A stretch of DNA of 64,000 bases from the NCBI RefSeq assembly GCF_005160265.1, contig NZ_CP039865.1, positions 2,814,828-2,878,827 of the forward strand. The letters run 5' to 3'. Source of the stretch: Phreatobacter aquaticus. GTDB taxonomy: Bacteria > Pseudomonadota > Alphaproteobacteria > Rhizobiales > Phreatobacteraceae. The notes under the pieces were generated by a model. It was not told the DNA's origin and made no database searches. It worked only from the letters and a program-made list of their open reading frames with translations. Made by a program: the position numbers and the translations under genes. Positions 8,271 through 18,151 of the stretch are shown here, piece after piece (the first letter of the stretch is position 1; every line of letters begins with the position of its first letter).

Positions 8271-10910
8271 TCAGGCGAGCGATCGGTCCACGATGTCGCG
8301 AACATCGGGCGAAAGGCCGTCGGTTTCGCTCACGCGCTTGAGCGCAGCCTCTGCCTTCGCACGGCGCGCCGGCTCAAGCGCCCGCCAACTCTTGAAGGCC
8401 CCGAGAAGGCGGGCGGCAACCTGGGGATTGCGTGTGTCGAGCCCGATGACGACCTCGGCGAGGAAGTCATAGCCCTGGCCGTCGATCCGGTTGAACTGCG
8501 TGGGATTGAGGCTCGCGAAGCTTCCGACAAGGGAGCGAAGCCTGTTGGGGTTGGTCGCGTGGAAGCCGGGACGGCTCATCAGCGCTCGGACACGATCGAG
8601 CGTGCCAGCCTCGGGAATTCCTGCCTGCAGCGCCAGCCACTTGTCGAGGATCAGCGGATCGGTGCGGAACCGCTCCTCAAACGTTGCCAGCGCATCCTCG
8701 CGGTCAGACCCTTGATGCTGGACGAGTACGGCGAGAGCCGCGAGCCGATCCGTCATGTTGTCGGCTGCATGAAAGCGCCGGGCAACGGCGGCAAGACGCT
8801 CCGCATCGCCGGCCGCCGCCAAAAGGTCGAGCGCGACATTGGCCAGCGCCCGGCGGCCCGCGGAGATCGCGTCCGGAGAATAGCTGCTGGTTGGAGCCAG
8901 GCGCTCGATGAGTCCTGAGAGGCTGTCGCCAAGGCTCTGCGCCAGCGCGGTGCGCAGGGCCCTGCGTGCGGCGAAGATCGCGCTGGGATCGACATTGGTG
9001 CCGATCTCGCGGGCGATATCGGCCTCCGAGGGAAGTGTCAGGACCTGTGCTGCAAAGGCCGGGTCCTGTTCGGACCCCGCAAGGGCTGCCCGCATCGCCT
9101 CCAGCAGAATGTCGGGGGCGGGGGAGGCGCCGCCGGAGCGGACGGCTTCGCTCGCGTCAGTGAGGTACTGGGTCGCCAGCGTCTGCATCGCCTGCCAGCG
9201 ATTGTAGGCGTCGCTGTCATGCCGGGCGAGGAAGGCGAGGTCCTCTCTCCGCAGATCGGTCTTCAGGCGGATGGGCGCTGAAAAGCCGCGATTGATCGAC
9301 AGAACCGGTCTTGTCGGGTGCCCGGAAAATGTGAAGCGGTGGCGTTCCGCGTTGAGCGCAACGACGCCTGCAACCTGCTGGCCATCATCGGTCAGGAGCG
9401 GCCGGTCGACGCCATCCTCCCCCAACAGGCCGATCGCAAGCGGGATGACCATCGGCTCCTTCATCGACTGGCCGGGTGTCGGGCGAAGCGATTGGCGGAT
9501 GTCGAGCGTGAACGTGCCTTCCACCGCATCGTGATGGGTCTCGACGCTCACGTCCGGTGTGCCGGACTGGCGATACCAGAGGAAGAACTGGGTGAGATCG
9601 CGGCCGCTGGCTTCAGCAAAGCAGGCGATGAAGTCCTCGACAGTTGCCGCATCGCCATCGTGGCGCTTCAGATAGAGATCGAGGCCGGTCTTGAAGGCTT
9701 CCGCACCGATCAGAACCTTCAGAACGCGGATGACCTCCGCGCCCTTCTCATAGACAGTCGGTGTGTAGAAGTTGTTGATCTCCTTGTAGATCTCCGGCCG
9801 GACCGGATGCGCGAGCGGGCCCGCATCCTCGGAGAACTGGGCGCTTTTCAGGAGCCGGACATCGGCGATCCGCTTCACGGCCCTGGAGCGCATGTCGGAG
9901 GTGAATTCCTGATCCCGGAAGACCGTGAGGCCCTCCTTCAGGCAGAGCTGGAACCAGTCGCGGCAGGTGATCCGGTTGCCGGTCCAGTTGTGGAAATATT
10001 CGTGCGCGATGATCGCCTCGATCTGCGCGAAATCCTGATCCGTGGCCGTGTCGGGCAGCGCCAGCACGTATTTGTCGTTGAAGATGTTGAGGCCCTTGTT
10101 CTCCATGGCCCCCATGTTGAAGTCGCCGACCGCGACGATCATGAAGATGTCGAGATCGTATTCGCAGCCGAAGACCTCCTCGTCCCACCGCATGGAGCGC
10201 TTCAGCGCATCCATGGCATAGGCGCAGCGCCCTTCCTTGCCGTGTTCGACATAGATGCGCAGCACCACCTCGCGGCCGGAGCGGGTGGTGAAATGGTCCT
10301 CCACATGGGCAAGATCTCCGCCCACCAGCGCGAACAGATAGCTCGGCTTGGGATGTGGATCATGCCAGACCGCGAAGTGGCGGTTGTCCTCAAGGTCTCC
10401 GGTTTCGACGAGATTGCCGTTGCCCAGCAGCACCGGCGCCAACGCCCTGTCAGCCTCGATCCGCGTCGTATAGACGGCGAGCACGTCCGGCCGGTCGGGG
10501 AAATAGGTGATGCGGCGGAAGCCCTCCGCTTCGCACTGCGTGCAGAACGTGCCGGAAGACCGATAGAGCCCCATCAACTGCGTGTTGGCCTCTGGGTTGA
10601 TGCGGGTCTCGATCTCGAGAGCAAAGGCGCGCGCCGGCGGATTGAAGATCGTCAGGCGCTCGGGTGTCGCCTCAAACCCCTCTGGGGGCAGTGCCACGCC
10701 GTCAACCGATAGCGAGACCAGCACCAGGTCATCGCCGTCGAAGACCAGCGGCGCGCCGGCGACGCCCTGCGGATGTGGCACGACGTCGATACGGGCATTC
10801 ACGCGGGTGGCAGTCGGATCCAGCGCAACATCGAGCGCAACCGTCGTCACACTGTGGTTGGCGACGCGATATTCGGAGAGCCTGACAGGCTGGGCCTGAT
10901 CGGTGCGCAT
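8271..10910 (-). CDS. pepN: aminopeptidase N (M1 zinc metallopeptidase)
   Basis: The 879-residue protein is typical of proteobacterial PepN, a cytosolic enzyme that removes N-terminal residues from peptides. The zinc motif H-E-Y-F-H-N-W-T-G-N-R and the exopeptidase motif region GAMENKGLN are both present, followed by the long helical C-terminal domain. The start is placed at MRTDQAQPVRLSEY (10910) because the frame upstream of it is low-complexity, GC-rich and unlike the family. It lies 49 bases after the CDF transporter gene on the same strand. Confidence 0.95.
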   Translation of the reverse strand: MRTDQAQPVRLSEYRVANHSVTTVALDVALDPTATRVNARIDVVPHPQGVAGAPLVFDGDDLVLVSLSVDGVALPPEGFEATPERLTIFNPPARAFALEIETRINPEANTQLMGLYRSSGTFCTQCEAEGFRRITYFPDRPDVLAVYTTRIEADRALAPVLLGNGNLVETGDLEDNRHFAVWHDPHPKPSYLFALVGGDLAHVEDHFTTRSGREVVLRIYVEHGKEGRCAYAMDALKRSMRWDEEVFGCEYDLDIFMIVAVGDFNMGAMENKGLNIFNDKYVLALPDTATDQDFAQIEAIIAHEYFHNWTGNRITCRDWFQLCLKEGLTVFRDQEFTSDMRSRAVKRIADVRLLKSAQFSEDAGPLAHPVRPEIYKEINNFYTPTVYEKGAEVIRVLKVLIGAEAFKTGLDLYLKRHDGDAATVEDFIACFAEASGRDLTQFFLWYRQSGTPDVSVETHHDAVEGTFTLDIRQSLRPTPGQSMKEPMVIPLAIGLLGEDGVDRPLLTDDGQQVAGVVALNAERHRFTFSGHPTRPVLSINRGFSAPIRLKTDLRREDLAFLARHDSDAYNRWQAMQTLATQYLTDASEAVRSGGASPAPDILLEAMRAALAGSEQDPAFAAQVLTLPSEADIAREIGTNVDPSAIFAARRALRTALAQSLGDSLSGLIERLAPTSSYSPDAISAGRRALANVALDLLAAAGDAERLAAVARRFHAADNMTDRLAALAVLVQHQGSDREDALATFEERFRTDPLILDKWLALQAGIPEAGTLDRVRALMSRPGFHATNPNRLRSLVGSFASLNPTQFNRIDGQGYDFLAEVVIGLDTRNPQVAARLLGAFKSWRALEPARRAKAEAALKRVSETDGLSPDVRDIVDRSLA

Positions 10911-10959
10911 GACGGATGATCCTGCAAGCGGCTCAAGGGGCCGCGGATGTCGGCCGAGC

Positions 10960-12354
10960 CTAGGGCGCAGTGGCCGGGGAGGGAAGGGAACGGGTCGGTT
11001 CCGTATGACCAACCACCCGCACCACCTTCGGAAAGGCGCGCCGGAAGCGCCGCTCGACCATGTCCACGGCGTCATGGACGTCATTCACCGGCAGACCTGG
11101 ATTGGCCCTGCAATGATAGTTCACCACCAGCCCATGCCGGGTCTGGCGGGCGCGGACGCTGTGCACATCGGTGATGGTGCCGACCTCCGCCGCAAGCGAC
11201 GAGAGGCTGGCGGTCAATTCGGCGAGCAGGGCCGGATCGCAGTCGGTGCCAGCCAGCATTTCGACCTGGAGCGGCTCGATATGCGTTTCCACCTCCACCT
11301 CGGTTCCCAACTCGCCGCGGATCGCCTGCTCCAGATGGCTCGCGACGTCGTGAGCCTCCCCCAGTGACAGCGCGCCGTCGACCTCCAGATCGAGCCCGAT
11401 CGACAGCTTGTCGCCGAGATGTTGCACGGTGACATGGTGCACCGCGAGGCTTTCCGTCCGCGCTGTCAGGTGCACACGCTCCATCACGGTCTCGTCGTCG
11501 AGGGCGATCGGATTGGCGGTGACGGTTGCGACGGTGCCGGCATGCGCCGCCTCGGCGGCGCGCGCCACCGACGCCTTGATTTGCGCGACGCGTTCCAGCG
11601 GCAGCGTGCGGTTCACCGCAACGATGATCTCGGCCAGCACCTCCGCACCCGCCTCGCGAACCCGCACCTGCTCCAGTTCCACGACCCCTGGCACTGCTTC
11701 CACGGCTTCCTGGATCGCTTCGGTCGCGCCTTTCGGAGCGCGATCCATCAGGGCGTCGATGGTCCGCTTTCCAAGCCTGAAGCTCATGACGCAGATCATC
11801 AGGGCAACAATGATCGCGGCGATCGCATCGGCAAGCGGAAAACCCAGCCAGACGAAGCCGAGACCTGCCAGAACGACCGCCGAACTCGCCATATCCGCGG
11901 CGAAATGCAGCGCGCCCGATTCCAGCGCGTGGCTGCCGGTCTCCGCCGCGATCCGGCTCATCACCCTGACACGCCAGAAGTCCACGGCGATGACGCCGAT
12001 CATCAGGCCGGCCATGATCGGCGTCACCTCGACGGCATGGCCACCGCCGGTCAGGCGACGCACGGCCTCGGTGACGACGATGCCGGACACGAGGAACAGG
12101 AATGCCGTCTCGGCCAGTGCAGCCAGCGATTCGACCTTGCCGTGGCCGTACTGGTGGTCGTCATCGGCGGGCTTGTCGGCAAGCCGCACCGCGTAGAAGG
12201 TGAGCAGGGTTGCGGCCGTGTCGACCAGGCCGTGGGCTGCCTCTGCCAGGATCGCAATCGACCCGCTGGCAAGGCCGACGGCGAATTTCGCCGCGGTCAG
12301 CACGACTGTGATGAGGATGGACGCGAGCGCCGCTTTTTGCTTGATCGAAGCCAT
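10960..12354 (-). CDS. cation diffusion facilitator (CDF) metal exporter with three C-terminal domains
   Basis: The 464-residue protein opens with the CDF membrane domain (about residues 10-205). The metal site H-x-x-x-D appears as A-H-G-L-V-D-T-A in helix II and as a second acidic pair in helix V (H-F-A-A-D), and H-Q-Y-G-H-G-K-V-E is the loop typical of the family. CDF proteins export Zn, Fe, Mn or Co by proton antiport. Ordinary members are about 300 residues. Here the cytoplasmic part extends to 464 with what look like three successive ferredoxin-like dimerisation domains (about 210-280, 290-370, 375-455). Metal choice cannot be assigned. Confidence 0.9.
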   Translation of the reverse strand: MASIKQKAALASILITVVLTAAKFAVGLASGSIAILAEAAHGLVDTAATLLTFYAVRLADKPADDDHQYGHGKVESLAALAETAFLFLVSGIVVTEAVRRLTGGGHAVEVTPIMAGLMIGVIAVDFWRVRVMSRIAAETGSHALESGALHFAADMASSAVVLAGLGFVWLGFPLADAIAAIIVALMICVMSFRLGKRTIDALMDRAPKGATEAIQEAVEAVPGVVELEQVRVREAGAEVLAEIIVAVNRTLPLERVAQIKASVARAAEAAHAGTVATVTANPIALDDETVMERVHLTARTESLAVHHVTVQHLGDKLSIGLDLEVDGALSLGEAHDVASHLEQAIRGELGTEVEVETHIEPLQVEMLAGTDCDPALLAELTASLSSLAAEVGTITDVHSVRARQTRHGLVVNYHCRANPGLPVNDVHDAVDMVERRFRRAFPKVVRVVGHTEPTRSLPSPATAP

Positions 12355-12491
12355 GGGATCGGATCCGGACGGTGCCAGCGCTACCCGTTACGGACTGCGC
12401 CGCAGCCGGTCAATGCCGCGCCCCCAAAACTGTTGTCGCCCTGCCAAAGTCGGCGAAGGGCTGTGGAATTCACCTGCTGGGATCTCCCGCC

Positions 12492-13313
12492 ATGCCGATT
12501 GATCTGGAAGTCGAATATAACAACCGGGCACGGGTGCCGGAGCATCCGGCGGTGATGGCAGGCTGGGCGGCGGATGCCGCGGCCTTCCGCGCCTCCAGGC
12601 CGGACGCCCAGCTGGACCAAGCCTACGGGCAGGGCGAGCGACACCGCTACGACCTGTTTCCAGCCCCCACGCCGCGTCCCGGCGCACCCGTCCTGCTGTT
12701 CATCCATGGCGGCTACTGGCAGGCGCTCGACAAGTCCTGGGCAAGCCATATGGCAAGGGGTGCCAATGCCCACGGCCTGGATGTCGCGGTGATGAGCTAC
12801 GACCTCTGCCCCGCGGTCCAACTGGGCGACATCGTCGACCAGGCGATCCTCTGCGCCCGCGAGCTTCACAAGCGGACGGGCCGGATGGTCCTGCCATTCG
12901 GGCATTCGGCAGGCGGACATCTCGCCGCCTGTCTGGCCGGTGCCAACTGGTCCTGGATCGGCGAGGCCAAGCCGGTCATCGCCGCAGCCATGCCCATCTC
13001 CGGCCTGTTTCACCTGTCGCCTCTGCTGCAGACCTCGGTCAACAAGGCGGTCGGGATGGATGTCGGTGCCGCTTCCCGCATGTCGCCGCTGGTCTGGACC
13101 CCGCCGGTCGGTCTCAAGGTCACGGCCGTGGTCGGTGGCGACGAATCCAGCGAATACCATCGCCAGACGCGCGCGCTGGTCGAATGCTGGGGTGCGGCGG
13201 GTGCCGAGACGAAGGAGATCGTCGTACCGGGTGCCAACCATTTCACCATCATCCTGCCCTTCGCAGATCCGCAATCGGCGTTGACGGCGGAGCTTGTGGC
13301 GCTGGCGACTTGA
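12492..13313 (+). CDS. alpha/beta hydrolase, arylformamidase-like
   Basis: The 273-residue product has the oxyanion-hole motif H-G-G-Y-W (about residue 73) and nucleophile elbow G-H-S-A-G-G (about 137), with a plausible acid and His near the C-terminus (GANHFTII). H-G-G-Y-W with G-x-S-x-G is characteristic of kynurenine formamidase-like hydrolases and related carboxylesterases. No kynurenine pathway gene is nearby, so the substrate is open. Start chosen at MPIDLEVEYN, where similarity to the family begins; the frame is open further upstream without family features. Confidence 0.8.
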   Translation: MPIDLEVEYNNRARVPEHPAVMAGWAADAAAFRASRPDAQLDQAYGQGERHRYDLFPAPTPRPGAPVLLFIHGGYWQALDKSWASHMARGANAHGLDVAVMSYDLCPAVQLGDIVDQAILCARELHKRTGRMVLPFGHSAGGHLAACLAGANWSWIGEAKPVIAAAMPISGLFHLSPLLQTSVNKAVGMDVGAASRMSPLVWTPPVGLKVTAVVGGDESSEYHRQTRALVECWGAAGAETKEIVVPGANHFTIILPFADPQSALTAELVALAT

Positions 13314-13380
13314 GGGACCGCAAGGCGGCGCGGATGCCGGTGAACCATGCTGGCGCAAATCAGCATGGAGAATCTGGCCG

Positions 13381-13737
13381 ATGGTCCGCTTTGGCGCGCT
13401 CGCACTTGTGTTTCTGGCTCTCTCGCCCCCTGCGGAGGCCAGCGACCGCCGCCATCGGCAGAACGCCCTGATCGAGCGCGGGCGTACGCTGGTGCGCGAG
13501 AACTGTTCGCGCTGCCATGCCATTGACCGCACAGGCACGAGCACGTTCCAGGGAGCTCCGGTGTTCCGGGAATTGTGGCGGCGCTATCCCGTGGATGTGC
13601 TCGAGGAGGCCTTGGCCGAAGGCTTCTCGGCCGGCCACCCGGCCATGCCCGAATTCACCTTCTCCGGCGAAGGCGCGGCCGCCATCGTCGCCTATCTGAT
13701 CTCGATCCAGACGCGTCCACTGCCGCGTCCACGCTGA
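13381..13737 (+). CDS. small secreted c-type cytochrome
   Basis: The 118-residue product has a cleavable signal peptide (MVRFGALALVFLALSPPAEA), a single heme attachment motif C-S-R-C-H (about residues 42-46) and a likely distal Met ligand in G-H-P-A-M-P-E-F. It is a class I monoheme cytochrome of the periplasm. Electron partners are not apparent from the neighbours (a hydrolase before it and a convergent dehydrogenase after it). Confidence 0.85.
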   Translation: MVRFGALALVFLALSPPAEASDRRHRQNALIERGRTLVRENCSRCHAIDRTGTSTFQGAPVFRELWRRYPVDVLEEALAEGFSAGHPAMPEFTFSGEGAAAIVAYLISIQTRPLPRPR

Positions 13738-13763
13738 CCGCGTGTGCGAGTGCCCGCAACGAC

Positions 13764-13795
13764 AAAGGCCGGCCCGAAAGGGCCGGCCTTTTCGT
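13764..13795. terminator. bidirectional intrinsic terminator
   Basis: A strong GC hairpin (aaaggccggccc-gaaa-gggccggcctttt) sits between the convergent cytochrome and acyl-CoA dehydrogenase genes. A T-run follows it on the plus strand and the A-run in front serves the minus strand. Confidence 0.85.
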
Positions 13796-13815
13796 GATTC
13801 TGGTCGAGTTTCAGA

Positions 13816-15033
13816 TCAGAAGAACGCCTGGATGCCGGTCTGCGCGCGGCCGAGGATCAGCGCATGCACGTCATGGGCGCCCTCATAGGTGTTGACCGTC
13901 TCAAGGTTCACCATGTGACGGATCACATGATATTCGGCCGAAATGCCGTTGCCGCCGTGCATGTCGCGCGCCATGCGAGCGATATCCAGCGCCTTGCCGC
14001 AATTGTTGCGCTTCAGCAGCGAGATCGCCGGCGGGGCCGCGGTGTGGTCGTCCATCATGCGGCCGAGACGCAGCACCGAATGAAGCCCGAGCGTGATCTC
14101 GGTCTGCATGTCGGCAAGCTTCTTCTGCACCAGCTGGGTGGCAGCCAGCGGCCGGCCGAACTGCTTGCGATCCAGCGTGTACTGGCGGGCACGGTGCCAG
14201 CAATCTTCGGCAGCGCCCATGGCGCCCCAGGCGATGCCATAGCGGGCGCGGTTGAGGCAGCCGAACGGGCCGGACAGGCCCTTGGCATTCGGCAGCATGT
14301 TCTCGGCCGGCACGAACACGTCGTCCAGCACGATCTCGCCGGTGATCGAGGCGCGCAGCGACACCTTGCCCTCGATCTTCGGGGTGGTGAACCCCTTCAT
14401 GCCGCGCTCGACAATGAACCCGCGGATGCCGTCGTCGGACTTCGCCCAGACGACCGCCACGTCGGAGATCGGCGAATTGGTGATCCACATCTTCGAGCCC
14501 TTGAGCACGAAGCCGCCATCGACGCGGGTGGCGCGGGTCTTCATCGACGACGGATCGGAGCCGGCATCGGGCTCGGTCAGGCCGAAGCAGCCAACCCATT
14601 CGCCGGTCGCGAGCTTCGGGAGATATTTGCGGCGCTGCTCGTCCGAGCCATAGGCATAGATCGGATACATGACGAGCGACGACTGCACCGAGCACGCCGA
14701 GCGATAGCCGGAATCGACGCGCTCGACCTCGCGGGCGATCAGACCATAGGCGACATAGCCGAGATCGGCGCCGCCGAACTCCGAGGGGATGGTCGCGCCG
14801 AGCAGGCCCAGTTCACCCATCTCGGTCATGATCTCGCGATCGAACCGCTCCTCAAGGAAGGCCGACGTCACGCGCGGCAGGAGCTTTTCCTGGCAATAGT
14901 CGCGCGCGGTGTCGCGCACCATGCGCTCTTCCTCGGTGAGCTGGCTGTCGAGGTTCAACGGGTCTTCCCAGTTGAAGTCCTCGTTGTCCTTCACATAGGA
15001 GCCGGGGGCGGTGTGAAGTGCTGCAACCGACAT
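13816..15033 (-). CDS. gcdH: glutaryl-CoA dehydrogenase (acyl-CoA dehydrogenase family)
   Basis: The 405-residue flavoprotein carries acyl-CoA dehydrogenase signatures: [30 protein letters not shown] and the C-terminal catalytic Glu in N-T-Y-E-G-A-H-D. The placement of that Glu and the N-terminal segment ([20 protein letters not shown]) are typical of glutaryl-CoA dehydrogenase, which oxidises and decarboxylates glutaryl-CoA to crotonyl-CoA in lysine and tryptophan breakdown. Start taken at [10 protein letters not shown]; 24 upstream in-frame residues look non-homologous. Confidence 0.9.
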   Translation of the reverse strand: MSVAALHTAPGSYVKDNEDFNWEDPLNLDSQLTEEERMVRDTARDYCQEKLLPRVTSAFLEERFDREIMTEMGELGLLGATIPSEFGGADLGYVAYGLIAREVERVDSGYRSACSVQSSLVMYPIYAYGSDEQRRKYLPKLATGEWVGCFGLTEPDAGSDPSSMKTRATRVDGGFVLKGSKMWITNSPISDVAVVWAKSDDGIRGFIVERGMKGFTTPKIEGKVSLRASITGEIVLDDVFVPAENMLPNAKGLSGPFGCLNRARYGIAWGAMGAAEDCWHRARQYTLDRKQFGRPLAATQLVQKKLADMQTEITLGLHSVLRLGRMMDDHTAAPPAISLLKRNNCGKALDIARMARDMHGGNGISAEYHVIRHMVNLETVNTYEGAHDVHALILGRAQTGIQAFF

Positions 15034-15123
15034 GGCGTCTCTTCCTCGAAACTTGATGATCGCGGATGTCTTAGACGCAAATCTCGCCGAACTCCAAGCG
15101 GCCAACTGTCATAGGCGACCTGC

Positions 15124-16335
15124 TCATCGGGCAGTGGAGGGTGTCGGCATGTGCGTCAGACGGGCCAGAGGCGAGGCGACCGAGACCAGCGCCGAGATCG
15201 CAAAGGCAGCAGCCACAAGCATCATCGCCGCATCGAGACCGAAAACCTGCGCGGTAAGTCCTCCGGCAAGTGCGCCAATCGGCCTGATGCCATAAATCGC
15301 CACCTGGATCGTCGCGGTCACACGGCCGATCAGATGGGCCGGCGTCACTGTCTGGCGGACCGATGTCTGCATGACCAGCCAGAGCATCGGCCCGAAGCCG
15401 ATCAGCCCGAAGGCCAGCGCCGCCACCGGCAGCCCGCCGATCCGGGGCGACAGCACCATCAGCAGTGCTCCGATCGTCGAAGAGATCGGGCCGAACAGCA
15501 GGACGGTGCGCGGCTGGACGCGCGCGAAGATGAAGGGAGCGGCCGCAGCCCCCGCGATCATGCCGAGCCCATTGATGCCCTGGGCAAGGCCCGCACCGGC
15601 GACATCGGTGCCGAGGCGCTGGAGCGCGAAGGGCACGAAGATCGCCAGCAGAGCCACGAAGGCGAAGTTCCAGAAGATCGCGCAGAGACCGATGGCGCCG
15701 AGGATCGGCTCGCGGAGCACGAATCGCGCGCCCTCAGCGATGGCCTGGGTCACCGGCGGCCTCTCGGGAGCCGCAATGCGCGATGCGGGCGGGCGCAATC
15801 CGTAGGCGAGGGCGAGCGAGCCAAGCGCGAGGCTTGCCGCGAGAGGATAACCTGCCAAAGGCGACAGCCGTTCGGCCAGAAATCCCACGACGAAGGGCGC
15901 GGCAGTGGCCGCGAGCGCGCGTGACAGTTCGATCCGGGCATTGGCCTTGGGAAACTCTGCCGGGGCCACCAGTTGCGGCACAAGGCCGATCTGGACCAGC
16001 ACGAAGGTCACTGTGCCGACTGCCGCGAGGAAGGCCGCCAGTGCCAGAATAGCCAGGCTTCCCGCGAAGGCCGCGAGCGTCGCCGCAGCCATGGCGATCA
16101 CGCTGAGGGTGAGGGCGGCCAGCAGCACCACCCGCTTGTCACTCCTGTCGACCAGCACACCGGCCGGCAGCGACACGACGAGCCAGGCGGCCGTTTGCGC
16201 CGCGACCAGCGCGCCGACCAGGCCTGGCCCGGCATGCAGAACCAGAACCGCTGTGACGGGCAGGGCGGCAAGGGCGATCTGGTCGGCAGCCTGGACAAGA
16301 CCGGCGGTGGCAAAGAGGCGGGCAAAGGGCGTCAT
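15124..16335 (-). CDS. MFS transporter (enterobactin-exporter-like family)
   Basis: The 403-residue protein has about 12 hydrophobic helices and the MFS loop motif L-P-A-G-V-L-V-D-R-S-D-K-R. Its layout resembles the MFS_3/EntS-type exporters. Start chosen at the ATG at 16335 because GGAG lies six bases upstream; a TTG four codons earlier would place the ribosome site inside the gene. The substrate is unknown. It lies 70 bases downstream of the adenine deaminase gene on the same strand and may be co-transcribed. Confidence 0.8.
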   Translation of the reverse strand: MTPFARLFATAGLVQAADQIALAALPVTAVLVLHAGPGLVGALVAAQTAAWLVVSLPAGVLVDRSDKRVVLLAALTLSVIAMAAATLAAFAGSLAILALAAFLAAVGTVTFVLVQIGLVPQLVAPAEFPKANARIELSRALAATAAPFVVGFLAERLSPLAGYPLAASLALGSLALAYGLRPPASRIAAPERPPVTQAIAEGARFVLREPILGAIGLCAIFWNFAFVALLAIFVPFALQRLGTDVAGAGLAQGINGLGMIAGAAAAPFIFARVQPRTVLLFGPISSTIGALLMVLSPRIGGLPVAALAFGLIGFGPMLWLVMQTSVRQTVTPAHLIGRVTATIQVAIYGIRPIGALAGGLTAQVFGLDAAMMLVAAAFAISALVSVASPLARLTHMPTPSTAR

Positions 16336-16405
16336 GGCGTTCTCCAACGCCTATTTCGTCTCACGCGCCGCGCTTGCCCGACACCCGAAAACTCCGCCCG
16401 TTTCC

Positions 16406-18106
16406 TCAGATCAGCGCGAAGCGGTCGACATCGACCATGCCGCGATCCGAGATCTTCAGATGCGGAATGACCGGCAGCGGCAGGAAGGCGACCTGCAGGA
16501 AGGGTTCCGCCAACACGACCCCCAGCGCCCTGGCTGCCTTGCGCAAATCTTCGAGCGGCGTGATCAGGCTCTCGAAGGGCTGGTCGCTCATCAGGCCGGC
16601 AATCGGCAGGGGTAGTTCGGCCCGGACCTGTCCGCCTTCCACCACCACGAAGCCTCCGCGGATCTCCACAAGGCGGTTCACCGCGATCGCCATGTCGGCG
16701 TCATCGGCGCCGACCACGCAAATATTGTGGCTGTCATGGCCGACAGACGAGGCAATGGCGCCGCGCTTCATGCCAAAGCCATGGACAAAGCCGCGCCCGA
16801 TATTGTCGTTGATGCCATGCCGGGCGACGACCGCCACCTTGACCGCATCCTGGCCGAGATCGATGTCGACGAAGCCGCCTGCGACCGGCAGGTCCATCAT
16901 CAGGTGCTGGGTGATGATCTTGCCGGGCATCACGCCGATGACGGGGACGGCGCCGATGGATGCCGGCACGCGGAAATCCTCAGCCGAGACGCGCCGTGCC
17001 TTCATGCTGTCGAGCCCGACCGGCGTGACAGGCTGGCGTCCGGCATAGGCCGCTTCCTCAATCCGCACGCCACCGCAGAAGACGTCGGATACGGCGCAGG
17101 CTTCGAGATCGTCGAGCAGCACGATATCCGCGCGTTTCCCCGGCGCGATCATGCCGCGGTCCCTGAGCCCGAAGGTGGTTGCCGCCGTCAGCGAGGCCGA
17201 GCGATAGGCGGCCAGCGGCGGCACCCCCAGCTTGATCGCGGTGCGGATGATGAAGTCGAGATGGCCTTCTTCGGCAATGTCGAGGGGGTTCCTGTCATCG
17301 GTGCAGAAGGCGAGGAACGGCGAGGTCGCGACCGTCAGGAGCGGTGCCAGAGCATGAAGGTCCTTGGACACAGATCCCTCGCGGATCAGGATCGTCATGC
17401 CCTTGCGGATCTTCTCCATCGCCTCGTCGGAGGTCGTGGTCTCGTGGTCGGTGCGGATGCCGGCGGCGATATAGCCGTTGAGATCAAGGCCACGCAGCAG
17501 GGGCGCATGGCCGTCGATATGCCGGTCGGAAAACGCCTCGATCTTGGCGAGGCAGCCCGCGTCGCCATGGATCACGCCGGGGAAATTCATGAATTCGGCG
17601 AGGCCGATCACTTTGGGATGGTCGCGGTAGGCGATCAGGTCGGCCGCCTCCAGGCGAGCCCCCGAGGTCTCCAGATGGGTTGCCGGCACGCAGGACGAGA
17701 GCTGGACGCGCAGGTCCATGACTGTCCGCGACGCTCCCTCCAGCATATAGTCGAAAGCGGCGCGTCCCAGCACATTGGCGATCTCGTGCGGGTCGCAGAT
17801 CGCCGTCGTCACCCCATGCCTTGCGACGCAGCGGTCGAACTCCATCGGCGTGACCAGCGAGGATTCGACATGCAGATGGGTGTCGATGAATCCGGGCACC
17901 GCGATCCGCCCGCGCCCCTCTATCACCCGTGCGCCCTGATAGGCGCCATAGGTCCCGACGATCGTGTCGCCGCATATGGCAATATCGGTTGGAACGAGAT
18001 CGCCGGTGACGAGATCAAGCAGCCGGACGTTCCGGATCACCAGATCGGCGGGTGCCGAACCGCGCCCTTGCGCGATCCGGCGGGACAATGTTGCGGCATC
18101 CGTCAT
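16406..18106 (-). CDS. ade: adenine deaminase
   Basis: The 566-residue product matches bacterial adenine deaminase (amidohydrolase fold), which converts adenine to hypoxanthine and ammonia. The metal motif H-L-H-V-E-S-S follows G-F-I-D-T, F-C-T-D-D-R appears mid-protein, and the C-terminal region holds the family sequence [14 protein letters not shown]. Start set at [10 protein letters not shown]; an ATG seven codons upstream is possible. It is the last of a same-strand run with a peptide-type ABC transporter, 45 bases after the ATPase gene, which suggests that the transporter may feed a nitrogen-salvage route. Confidence 0.9.
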   Translation of the reverse strand: MTDAATLSRRIAQGRGSAPADLVIRNVRLLDLVTGDLVPTDIAICGDTIVGTYGAYQGARVIEGRGRIAVPGFIDTHLHVESSLVTPMEFDRCVARHGVTTAICDPHEIANVLGRAAFDYMLEGASRTVMDLRVQLSSCVPATHLETSGARLEAADLIAYRDHPKVIGLAEFMNFPGVIHGDAGCLAKIEAFSDRHIDGHAPLLRGLDLNGYIAAGIRTDHETTTSDEAMEKIRKGMTILIREGSVSKDLHALAPLLTVATSPFLAFCTDDRNPLDIAEEGHLDFIIRTAIKLGVPPLAAYRSASLTAATTFGLRDRGMIAPGKRADIVLLDDLEACAVSDVFCGGVRIEEAAYAGRQPVTPVGLDSMKARRVSAEDFRVPASIGAVPVIGVMPGKIITQHLMMDLPVAGGFVDIDLGQDAVKVAVVARHGINDNIGRGFVHGFGMKRGAIASSVGHDSHNICVVGADDADMAIAVNRLVEIRGGFVVVEGGQVRAELPLPIAGLMSDQPFESLITPLEDLRKAARALGVVLAEPFLQVAFLPLPVIPHLKISDRGMVDVDRFALI

Positions 18107-18151
18107 GCCCAAGCCTAGCGCTGTCACGCCTGCTTCGCCAAGGGTGCGGCG

